Source: Anaeramoeba flamelloides
Lineage: Eukaryota; Metamonada; Anaeramoebidae
Direction of reading: 5' to 3'
Length of the DNA stretch: 64,000 bases
NCBI GenBank assembly: GCA_027625915.1
Contig: JANTQA010000072.1
Coordinates: forward strand, 2,728,001-2,792,000
In this document: piece by piece, positions 47,298 to 59,200 of the stretch
How the letters are laid out: every line of letters starts with the position of its first letter
Position numbering within the stretch: the first letter of the stretch is position 1
Made by a program: the position numbers and the translations under genes
The notes under the pieces: model-generated
Told to the model about the DNA's origin: nothing
The model's input: the letters and a program-made list of their open reading frames with translations, nothing else
Database searches by the model: none

Positions 47298-48558
47298 TGA
47301 TCTTGTTGTTAAAGTTATTTTTTTTGACAAACAGATGAAAAAATAAAATAATAAATCTCAAATTAGAGATTGTCTTTCAAAGTTAACAGACATCAATTTT
47401 TAATTTGGGGAATACTGAAAAGGAACAATAAAAAAAACAGTCACCTGAGGGATAACTTTATTGTTTAATTGACTACTCAACAAGAACAATCTTTTCTCAT
47501 TTTTTGCGATTCTTTTCTAAATAATGTTCTTACTGAATTCTCACAAAGAAATTAGTCAAAAAGAGATTATCAAAAAATCATTTTTAATACATTAGCGAAG
47601 ATTCGCGATTAAAAATCTGAACAATTCTGATCAAAAAATAAAGAAATGAATCTTAAAATAGATCTATTGCTTTTTTCATTTTTGTTACAATTACTCCAAC
47701 TAATTGAGATTCCAAATTTTTTCTCAACATTTACTCCAAAATGCTCGAAGGAAATGTGATGATGAAATTTGATTTACCAAGCGAAAAAACTTTGAACACC
47801 ACCAAGCATAACTACACATTTTCAACCAAATCTAACCAACTTTTTTTTTTATTTGGTGTTTTTCTCTTTTTAAATAAATGTATCTGCCATTTTCATGACA
47901 AGATGGTAGCATTGGTCTCATTCGGATTACAGAAAAAATTACGATTTAACTCAGAATTGGTTCTTACAGTAATTATTGGTTATTTTAAAAAAAGAAAAAT
48001 CCAAAAACAAGAGAAAAAGAATTTAACTCAGAAAAAATGTAAAAACTTTGTTTTTTTGAGAACTATTGAGATTTCGTTCTTTGGTTGAGAATTTAACTGC
48101 CAACTAATATAAAAGTTTTATCAAATAATGTGAGTTTGGTTAAACAATTATCATCCTTCAAGCAGAGAAGATTCCATCAAACAAGTTGGTTATATTCATT
48201 TTTATATTATTGTTTTGTTTTTTTTTTTTACGAAAAGTAAAACCAAGATCATTTCCAAAATTCAAGTGAACCAAACAAGAAGATGGTTCCAAAACAAAGT
48301 TTGGTATTTTATTTTTTGTTTTGTTGTTTTTCTTACTCTTGCAAAGATCGTAACATGAATAAGAACTGTTTGTTTTACCAGGAGTTAGACGTCACAGTTA
48401 ACTCAAAAGAATATTTACTTCTATGATAATTCAATTTTTAATCATCAAGTTTTTGGTTTACTAATCGTTTCATAGTTAAACACACTCCTCTCTTGAATAT
48501 TTAATCTAGATTTAATTGGGTTTTTGTTGTTGTTAAAATAAACCGTACAGAAAAGTTT
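47298..48558. other. 5' flank of BEACH gene, nothing certain
   Basis: A 115-codon ATG frame lies at 47741-48088 on the plus strand, but it is of poor composition and I see no family. No promoter element can be named. Confidence 0.45.
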
Positions 48559-48559
48559 A

Positions 48560-48830
48560 ATCCATGTTTCAAAATAAAAAAGCATGTTTTTTTGTTATAG
48601 AAGACCTATACATTAACCGATCAAAGAAACCAACAACAAACCCTAAATATATATGGTTTTGGAATCTTAAAGTTCTATTCTTATCAAAGAAATTCTAAAA
48701 TTGAAGAATTTAATTGGTAACTTTATCTCAAAAAATAGATTTAATTATTAAATTTTTAGTCAATCAAAAAAACAAAAAATTTCTGAAAAATTGAGAATAT
48801 TACAAAAAATTTTGAACTCTATTTCAGTCC
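48560..48830. repeat. Dispersed repeat, GACCTATACAT family, partial copy
   Basis: Begins AATCCATGTTTCAAAATAAA and contains AGACCTATACATTAACCGAT as in 22213-22630; the right end is not recognisable. Confidence 0.6.
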
Positions 48831-49118
48831 TAATTAAAAAAATGAAAAAAAAATATCAAAAATTTTCAACGAAAAACTATATAAAAAAGTCATTCTTAAA
48901 AAAAATAAACGGAAACTCTAGAATTATGTTAAATAAGATTATGAAATTTATTGCACGTTACATTAATTTTTCATCAAAATCCTTCTATTATGAAAGATTA
49001 AAGGAATAAGAAAAACTAATAATTAAAAATTGAAAATAAAAAATACCCGTATTAATAATATAACCATATAAACTCTTTTTTTCTGTCATAGGGTCCCATT
49101 TTTATTGAAAAAAAATAG

Positions 49119-49157
<39 letters not shown>

Positions 49158-50251
49158 CAGTATTCTTCTCATGATAAATTTTCAATTTTTTGATTCAGAT
49201 CATATTTTCTCATTTAGTAATTTTTTTTTTTTTTTCTTTTTAATTTTTTTTTTTAAAAAAGTCAATTTGAAAAAAAAATATATTTCAAACTCCAAATTAA
49301 CTATAAGAAAATTGATTCCTCGTAATTTCATTTAAAATTAATATATTTACTATAAAAAAAATTTTATTGTTAACGATTTTAATTTCCTAAAGAAAGTGAG
49401 AAATGTTAACACAATAAATTCTAACGAAAGGTGCAATAATTTTATAAAATTTGATTTGTTTTCAAAAAATTATCTTTTGTTCCAGCATCTATTGGATAAA
49501 TATTTGCTATTATCGTAGATTTTTCTTTCTCTTATTTCGAAAAGAACCGTCAGATCGTTGATTCTTAAAAATATATAAGTGAATTTTTCATTTTAGAGTC
49601 ATCCATTTTTGTGTGGACTAGATTAGATTTATATATATATAATTTTTTAAAAATTGTGAATCGCCTGAAATAAATAATTTAAAAATAAAAATACATTCTT
49701 TAGTATTCAAGAATAAAAAATTATTAAATCGGGTTAGTGATTCACTTTTAAATTTTTATAAATTTCTAAAAACCTGATATTTAAAAAATTAAAAAAAAAA
49801 AATCAAACCAAAAACTAAACAAAAGTCAGTAACAATTTTTAAAATGAAAATTACAGATTTTTTATTACTGAACTTTCACTGAAAAAAGTTTAAACGAAGA
49901 TTTTTTACTGATAACTAAATTCATTTTAAAAAACATTAGATAGTCTCATTTTTTTTTGATATTATTTGTATTTTCTAAGATTTCTTTTTTTTTTCCCTCG
50001 ATATTTTGAAAAAAAAAAAAAAAAGAAATTTACAAACAAAAGTAAAAAAAAAAAAAGAAAAAAAAAAAGAAAAAGAAAATAAAAAGAAAATAAAAATTTT
50101 GAAAAAGCCAAAAAAATCCAAAATTAGAAAAAAGATTATGATCCTAAAAAAATCAAAAAATTTTTTTGTTAAGAATTATGTGATAAACTCTCAAGACAAC
50201 TTCCATTAACATTATAAAGTGGTTGAAAATTTTTACAAAATCGTTTACATA
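48831..50251. other. Intergenic, low complexity
   Basis: Includes a (TA)n tract near 49122-49154 and A-rich runs near 50008-50100. No gene or known repeat found. Confidence 0.5.
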
Positions 50252-51323
50252 AACTCAATTCCAAAAATTGGAGCAAACCTTCAAAATCAATTTAATTCCA
50301 AGAAAAGGGATATTTAACTCTTAAATAGAAACATTAGATATTAACAATCAAAGTAAATAATTTTAAAGTTAATTATCTATCATTTTTTTTTCATTATTTT
50401 TTGATTTTTGATTTTCAATAATTTTTTTGATTTTTTTTGTATTCTTTTTTTTCAAATAAAAAAAAAAATTTCTTTTTTTTTCAAAACATTTCGAAAATCT
50501 CAAAATCACTTTAAAATGAAATTTAAAAGTTTTCATTCTGATCACAAAAAAAAATTTTTTTTTTTTTCTCTCAAAAAGAAAAAAGATTCTTTTTTTATCG
50601 AGAAAAAATTTTTTTGAAAAAAAATCATGATATGGTGTGCTAGTACACATGGCCTACAAACAGACCTTATTATTATTAATGGAAGTGTGAATACTGAATG
50701 TATTATTAATGATATTATCAAAAAAATCAAAGGAAATTCAACTCGCTAATTCAGAATATAGTGGGTTGAAATGGATTTTCCAAAAGGGTGGAGCTTGTCC
50801 ACATACCTCAAAAAAAAAACTCAAACTTACTTAAATCGGGGATGTTATGTTCTGTACCCTTGACCCCAAATTCCACAAATTTAAATTCAATTGGTAATTT
50901 ATGGATAATTATGGACACTAAACTGAAAAATTGTAACCAAAATACGAAGAAGAATTTTTAAAATTTTCACTAATGTATGAAATACTTTGAGTTGGGAAAC
51001 CTAAGATAATTAGTAAACTCTATATTTAAAAGGATAGATTTAGTTATCAAAAGATAAGCTGAATCTATTAATAGTTTTTATTAATTTTTCTTTCAATAAA
51101 AATGGATTTTTTGGTAACCGTGTTCCAAAAATAGGGGCACACTTTTTTTTATTTTTTCTTTTTTATTTTTCGAATTGAATTTTAAATTTACTATAAAATA
51201 TATAAATAGTATTAATTAAATATTTTCGGGTCTTTTATTATTTTAATGTTAAAATATCATGTATTTTGGAGTATATTATTATTAATGTAATTTTTTTTGT
51301 GTCGCATTTTTTGGAATTGAGTT
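50252..51323. mobile_element. TA-flanked inverted-repeat element of 1,072 bp, divergent Tc1-like
   Basis: Left end AACTCAATTCCAAAAATTGG and right end TTTTTGGAATTGAGTT, TA on both sides. The length equals that of the long form at 57787, but the interior is different (for example TATGGTGTGCTAGTACACAT). Frames inside are short and no DDE motif is evident. Confidence 0.7.
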
Positions 51324-52887
51324 TATATATATATGAGAATCTGTTCTTACATTTGTGTGTATGTGTGTGAGGGGGTAAAAGTAACAAATTATAGTAAAAT
51401 TTCTTGTTTTCTTAATCTTTTCTTTTTTATTCTACAATTTTTCAATTTTCAGAATAAATTATAAAACTCAAGAAAGCTTAATAGAGCCTATCTATGTTTT
51501 AAAATAATTGAGAAAAAATTTTATTTTAATTTAACCTTATATATTAAAAAATGATTAACAACAACAGGAAGTTTAAAATTGATCACATATCATTGAATTT
51601 TGTTTATTTATTATTGATGGTTTTTTATCAAAGTTTTACACATCGTGTAAATTCTGGAGAATGTAACAACGTGGTGTTGATTTCCAAGATGTTTTATAGA
51701 ATCTATACATACCAAGTAAAATCCATGATTTTATACTATTATGTATATTCTCAAAAACCAAATGAACGTTAGATAAATTTATTTAATTTATTCATGTAAA
51801 AAGATATTATTATTTTATTATTATTATATTAATTATATTTCTTCTTCTCCTTTTTTCTATTTTGATAAATTCTTGTTAATTATTCCATATATCAATAAAC
51901 AAACTGTAATTTTTGTTCAAAAGATCTAATTAAACAAATTTTTAATTTTTTTTTTTTTCAATTTTTTAAAATAGTTGTATTCTGAAAATAATTTTCAAAA
52001 CAAATAATCCATTTACAAAACTAATATCTTTTGAAAAAATTGAATTCAAATGATTTCCTATAAAAATTATCAAGTTTAGTAAAAAAAAAATTACAAATCT
52101 TGGAATATATAAAGCAAATACTCTATAAAATATCATTTTTTTTCAAAGAATCTAACTTTCCAAGAGTAATTTTTATCAAAAAATTCATACGATGGTCCTT
52201 CTAGTAATATATTTTCTCTCAAGAATATGAATTATCCCCAAAACAAACCCAAGTTAAACGATAAATTCATAAAATTAATTTCAAGTTAATTCAGTTCAAA
52301 ATAAAAAAATTCGACTCTTTAATCAATATATAAAAAAAGCACTTTAGAATAGTTTAGAGTGTGTATAATTACAAAATCTATTGACAAATCATTAAAAATT
52401 GAAAAAAGTAAATGAGAAAATTGAAATAGGTTCACTTGAAAAACGATATTTTTATCTAATTTGGGAAAATAATAAAAAAAATAAATGATTTTTAAAAATA
52501 ATATATTTAAAAAATCTAAAGTTCTTTTTTTTTAATTAAAAAAGATGAAATGAATGAAATTTTTACAAATAAAAACTAATAAAAAAAAACAAAAATCAAA
52601 TACATTTTATTTTTTTAATTTAACTCTAATAACCTGTTCTAAACACAAAAAAAAAAAATTAGAAAATGATTCTTTTGATAAAATAAATTTTTTTTGAATA
52701 AAAAAGAAAAAAGAAAAAAGAAAAGAAAAAGTATAATGAAATTATTTAATATTAAAAAAATATTAATCTACAATTTCATTATTTAAATAAAATATATTTA
52801 ATTAAAAGAAGAAGAAGAAGAAGAAGAAGAAGAGGAAGAGGAAGAAGAAAAGAAAAATATTTATAAAAAAAAAAGCAAAAAATAAAA
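51324..52887. other. 3' flank of RasGEF gene, nothing recognised
   Basis: AT-rich; a (GAA)n tract of about 45 bp lies near 52807-52852. A 73-codon frame at 51551-51772 is unsupported. Confidence 0.5.
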
Positions 52888-55800
52888 TTACCAATTTGGT
52901 GGCTCAATTTTCAAACTATAATCCCACATTTCGTTTTCTGTTAATACGGGATCTCTTTCTAAAAATTGTTTAACAATTCTAAAATAAACAAAATTATATT
53001 TCACTGCTTGGCATTTTTTAATAAAGCGGATGACGTCATAAACTCTTCGTTTTTTTGTCCAATTGATCAGGTTGCCCTCGATTCTATTCTTCATTTCTTC
53101 AATATAAACGAGATCGGAAAGGAACACGCCGATAAAGGGCACCATGGGCAGCGGTCTTTCGTTGTATGCCTTTCTCAGTTCTTGATATCCGCCAATTGCG
53201 TTGGTTAAATTACTTAATGAATGGAATGCCTCTGTGTATTGGTTTGGAAGCCTTTTCCAAGTATTTTCCAATCTGGAAACTGCGGAACCCTCGAGCCCAC
53301 CCATCAAGGCCATCAGATCATTATAGTTATTTAAAGATTGCAACTTTAAGGCGATATCAAGCAGCTTGATCAAAATTTTCGTTCTTTGCTTATCGTCTTC
53401 TGCCTTCAAGATCATTGTACTGGCCCAGTCTGCTAGCCAGTTGAATCGTTCGATCAGGGCGATTACATTTGGGCTAATCTCTTTCTTGTTTTTCTGGGTC
53501 CACGCTAGATCTAACAATTCATTAGTTTTAATCTTCGTGAGCAAATTCTGTCCAAAAATTGATAAAATTTTGGCAATGTCATCCACTTTGAGATCAAAAA
53601 TGGTCAATTCTTCCAATTCCTTAAATTTGGGATATTTTGTTGGCGCTTTTAATTTCTTCTGGGTAAATTTGATTTTGTTTTCAATGTCTTCAAATGTTTT
53701 CCAATTCTTTATTGGCTTTACTCGGTTTTTCCGTGTTGCCAATAATTCGATATACATCCCCTGCTGCCCAATTTCCTCGCTTTGGTTAAGTATTAAAAGG
53801 TTTCTGGCAAAGTTTAAGACCATATTTTTCACTTCGTTCGATAAGGTTGCGCCTCTATGCTTCATTATGATCACAATTAATTTCAAAATCATTAATTGGT
53901 TTGATTCCTTTTCTTCAATTGTAAACTCCTTATTTGATTTTGGGTTTATATCAGGTATGTCAAATTTTTCAAAGAGTTTTTTCATGAAAAATTCCACAGA
54001 GGAAAATGTTTGTAAAGAGTCATAGAATATATCTAAAAATCTTGGATTATAATATTTTGGATTCGTTAATATTTCAATCGATTTATTAAAACTTGCTCCT
54101 CTAATCAATTCATAATAATTGCTTCTTTCCACTTTCCTTTTGGGTTTGCCTTTCTCCTTTTCATTGTGTCTTTTATTTTTCCCATCGCCATGGTCCTTCT
54201 CGTGGTCATTGTCATTGTTTTTATTTTCAAATGCCTTATCGTAGATAATGCTTTTTAAGTCTAATCCATATTCCGTCCAAAATTTTAATTCATCTGATAT
54301 TTTTTGATTATTTAATTCCGAATTCTTGTTATTATTTTCGGAATGCGTTTCTTGGTTTAATTCTCTTTCAACTCTGACAAATTTTAATACAGATCCAGAA
54401 GTTACCCCCTGTTCGGATAAATTTTTGTTTTTTTTCAATAACAATAACTCTGAAACATTTTTTTCTTCAGTTTTTTCATCAATTTTGTATTCAACTAATA
54501 ATAACATATATTTAATTTCATGATTTTTTTTTTGTTGTAATTCATTGAATTTATAATATATTTTCAAGCATTCAATAAATTCAACAATGTTTATATTAAA
54601 ATCAATTATTAATTGGATTTTTTTATTATTTGGCAAGATTAACCCAATTTGCCCCGGCTTATGTTGAAATTTGACATTTTCTAGCCCTCTGATCATTGCT
54701 TGATCAAAATAATAACTAAATTCCTTTGCAGAGTTGGATGGTACCCAATAACCAAACACAGACATTCTTGTTTCAATTTGCTCATAAATGCCTAATTGCG
54801 TAGTTTCATTATCGATTTCAAAAAATGGAAAATATTTTAATCTTCGTTTTTTTTTGTTTTTTTTCAATTTATCATCATTTTCCTCCTCTTCTTCTTTTTT
54901 TTCTTCTTTCTCAATTTCTTTCCCTTTGTCGTTGTCTTTGTCTTTATTTTCATTTCCATCTTTATTTTTCTTATTTTCATTTTCTTGGGATTTGCTTTGA
55001 TCAAAATACATTTCCCCTTTAATAACTATACCATATTTATCTGAAGATACTGGGAACTTGCTTGTCAGGATATTTATAATTTTTGAAACAGATAAACTAG
55101 TTTCAAAAGTGGCCCAAGTTTTTTTCAAATTGCTAAAATAAGAAGGTAAAAAAATATCAACTGTATCTGGGACTAACTTTCTTAATAACAATTTTTTGTT
55201 CTTATATTTATAAATCCTGGTGTTTCCATCCAAAAATTCTCCATTTTCTAAATATTTCTTTGAAGTTAAATGATCAAACAATTGTTGAGATTGAATAGAA
55301 ACGGGAATTGAATTATTTAAAGCATGAGAATGGTTAATTTTAGATGGCTTTTTCTTTTTCGTTTTCTTTTTTTTTTGATTTTTCTTTTTTTTAATTTCTG
55401 TTTCGGAATTATTATCTTCAGAATTATTTGAATTCAGTTCGTTACTATCCGAATCTGAACTTGCACTTGTACTTGTATTTGTGCTTGAAGAAGATAAAGA
55501 ATCCAAATTCATTGAGCCAACCATGAAGTTTGACCATTGTCCAACAATATTGGAAGAATAAATTGCGTATGAACTTAAATCGCTGTCAAACTTGTGAATA
55601 AAAAAGTCGATTACATTGCTAACCCTTGCCTGTTTTCGAACTAATATCTCTTCAAGTTTACCATTAATGTTCATTAATTTTATTAAAATCATACCCTCTC
55701 GGAGATATCTTGAATTAATTCTGTTATTTGGTAAAATTGATGGGATGTCTTTTAAGACATGATTAATAATTTTTTTTAATTTGCTTTTCTTATCTTCCCT

Positions 55801-56266
55801 TAATGTTTCAATTTCTCCATTAATCATATTTAAATATTCTTTCATTTCATTTTCAACAAGTATGGAATTTGCTATTCTCGTACTCAATGTTAAAAAGGAC
55901 TTTTTTAAATTGAATGGGATAGATTTACAAGCAATAAACTTGATTAATTCTTTAAAATCTTCAATATTTAAATCATAATCTTTAAATTGTTTTGGATAAT
56001 TAAAAAATGTTTTAATTTTGTTTGATTCTAATGTAATTAATTCCGAATTTAATGATTTTGATTCTAAAGATCGTTTTTTTTTTTTTGTTTTTTTTCTTTC
56101 ACTTAATTCATAATATTGATTTACAATATCCAGTGCTAAAATAAATACTAAAATTAGTAATGTTGTGTTATTTTGAAAGCTAATTTTGTGCTCTTTGTTT
56201 ACAATTCCAGAAATTTCATAAAATAATGAATGGTTTTTTACTAATAAATCTAAAATATTAATTTGT
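52888..56266 (-). CDS. RasGEF gene exon 3 (REM and catalytic domains)
   Basis: Open from an acceptor (TTTTTACCTGCTAG) at 56267 to TAA. Coding continues upstream of the usual apparent start: QINILDLLVKNHSLFYEIS and FNYPKQFKDYDLNIEDFKEL, with no in-frame ATG before MKEYLNMING, so this is not a first exon. It carries Ser-rich, Lys-rich and KDKDNDKGKE-type linkers before the REM motif. Codons in the catalytic domain are clearly richer in G/C than the linkers. Confidence 0.9.
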
Positions 56267-59200
56267 CTAGCAGGTAAAAATTGTCTTTTATGTTTGTTTG
56301 TTTTTTATTTTATTTTTTTTTTTTTATAAAATTAAAATAGACACAATTAAGATTATCAAATAAAAATAAAAATAAGAAATTTTTAGTTTAAATGTAAATA
56401 AAATATATTGAAAAAAAAAAATTAAAAAAAAAAACAATTAAAAGATAATTAATGATTAAATAATGTAAATCATTATTATTATTTTTTTTTTAGTAATGAA
56501 TAGTTAAATATATTTTGATATGTTGTTCGAGAAAAATTAGTATTGAGTGATTAATATTTTGGAGATATGGAATATTTAAAAAAAAAAACGAAAATTTTGT
56601 GGTTACTTGTTTCTGAGATTTTAGTTATTATGGTAATTTCGGTCATTTTTTCCTTAAAAAAATAATTATTAAAAAAAAAATTTATTTTACTCAAAAAATG
56701 ATTGAAGAAGGTACTACAACAACTATCAATGAAAAAACTTATAGCATGAACAAATATTTTATAATCAAATCAAAACACAAATCCATTATGAAATCTAAAA
56801 GTTGAATCGAAAATAAATGAAAAGGTGAAAAAAGAAAACTAGATAAAATTCAATCTCATTTAAGGGCTTTCTGAATTTGGGGTTTAGACACTATTGAAAT
56901 TAAATTTAATAGTCAACAAAAATTATTTTATTGATTATTTGTTCAAAAAAAAAAAAAAAATGAAATCAATATTATTTAATATTTTGTCGTTCAAATTTTT
57001 TTTTTTAAAAACGCAAATTATATATCAAAAAGTTAAATTCCATCAATATAAAAACATTCATTTTGTGCATTTTAATCAAAAATATTTCACAAACAAATCT
57101 ATGAATTTATTTTTATTATTATAAAAATAAATCAGAAATTCAAAAAAAGATAAAAGAAAAAGAAAAAAAAAAAAATTATTTTTAATTTACCTTTGGGAAG
57201 TGAATGAAAATGGTGTTTTAGGAAACCATGATAAAACAAAATAAATAAGTCCAAGCTGTTCGTTTGTTAATTTTTCGTTTAATAAATTAATGGCAGTTTC
57301 AGAAAAAGATTTGAACATTTTTTGTGATAAAAACCTCCATTTTTCTTGCAAATTTTTATATTGATTATTAATAAATTTTTTTCGAATAATTTTTGTTTGT
57401 GTCTTGCCTTTTCCAATCGAAAAAGAAGAAAGTACAAATTCACGCATAAATTCCATTCGGTCATTTGAAATTGTTTCAAATTGCTCGTTATCACTGTTAT
57501 TTGATTTTTCGGAAGAAAGATCCTCTGAGGAATCATCCTGTAAATTGATTATTTTCAATTTTTGCTCTGGTTTCAGTTTTGAAATTTCTTTTCTTCTTAT
57601 AGGATCAACACTTTTTGGTAAAAGTAAAAAAAGAAAGTAAGAAAAAAATTTATAATTCGTTTAATAAATAATTAAAAATGGTTTATTAGAGAGATGTTTT
57701 TAAAAGGGTTTAGCTATTTAAAAAAAAAAATTTCATAAAGAATTATTTAAATTTTTAATTGATAAAATGTTTTCAGAAAGAAAATAAGCCCCATTCCAAA
57801 AATTTGGAAAAACTCAAAATCAAAAATAGGCAAAAAAAATTACAATTTATTGATTTTTCCAAACGTTTATATTAAAGCTAAGGTTTAATTTATCCGAGTA
57901 TTAATGTTTTTATAAGTAATCATTTTTATCCAAATCAAAAAAAAAAAATATAAAACGAAAAAAAAAATCAGTGTGTCCAAAATAATGAAAGGAGTTGAAC
58001 AAAAAATTATATTGCTAAATTTGTCAAATTTCCACCAGCACATATTGATCGATCAAATGATAAGGTACCATCAACTAATTGTATGTGATTTTCCAATTTA
58101 ACAAACTCAACATTAAAACTTCTATCAATCATTGGAAAAATAATGACAGATCTAACTAAACAGATTAAGTAACTGGAAAAAAAGGAAATGAAAACAAAAG
58201 AGAAAAGACAAAAAATGAAAAAATAGTTTGTAAAATCAAAATTAAACTTTGTTTCAGTCAAAGGGTCCCAATCTTTTTTATCAAATATCAAATATTTTTT
58301 ATAATTGACCTTGAAAATTAAATAAGAAATAATTAGAATAATAAGCATCAAAGAATAGTTGATATTCGCCTGAAATAAAACTAATAAATCAATTTCTTGT
58401 CTTATAAATATGAAAAAACTGAAATTTTTATGGCACCATATTGAGAAACAACCAGGCTCATTTTGATCTTCAATTGAAGATCTAAATAAAATTCCAATAG
58501 AAATCAAAATTATTTCTTGACAACCATTTTTACTGTATCAATAATATTAGAATAACATGTTTTTACCAAGTGACTATCGATCTTGTAATAAAAAAAAAAA
58601 TTTGCAAATGAATTAGGTGTAAAAAAAAATTGAAGTAAAAAAAAGTAAAAATAAGTAAAAATGTTTCCAATTTTGGGAATTTCCAAAATATTTTTTTTCT
58701 TGTTATATCCATTAAAACCCTTTGAACACATGTGATTCACTCTCCACAGCTGGGCTCTTTTGACTGGAAAATGGTTTATTTCCAAATTGAATGGAAAATG
58801 TAGTATTGTTATTCTTTCAACTGTTTTAACTGTGTCCAAATTTATGGAATTTAGTTTATTTATTTGTATTTTTTGAATCGATGAATTAATGAATATTCAC
58901 AAATACAATTTGGATTTATTAAATATAATTGAAATGTTGTGAATTTATTGTGTTTATTTAGAATATTAAAAAGGGTTGGATTCATTTTAAAAAGGTGACA
59001 CGAAAAGGTTTTCAAAAGGGATCTATCAAGCAGCTGATAAACTTTATATAGATCTATTTTCAGGATTTTTTTAAAATCTTTTTTTGATCACACTTTTTTA
59101 AAACAACTTTATCATGAGAAAAATAACACAATACATATAAATAATTCCAATACTTTTTCGAACTTTCAGACTGACAGTCGGTATACTTTCAAGTTTACGA

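Noticed and set aside
47741-48088. 115-codon plus-strand ATG frame
   Set aside because: Composition drifts into low complexity, no family or splice context was seen, and frames of this size are expected by chance here.
51551-51772. 73-codon plus-strand ATG frame
   Set aside because: Short, isolated, and no recognisable motif.
55885-55887. Start of the RasGEF at 55887
   Set aside because: The codon is TTG and the frame stays open and protein-like for another 379 bp to a splice acceptor.
58007-58839. Possible Tc1 transposase on the minus strand of the long element
   Set aside because: The two frames have no DDE spacing or helix-turn-helix that I can see, and related copies do not conserve the frames.
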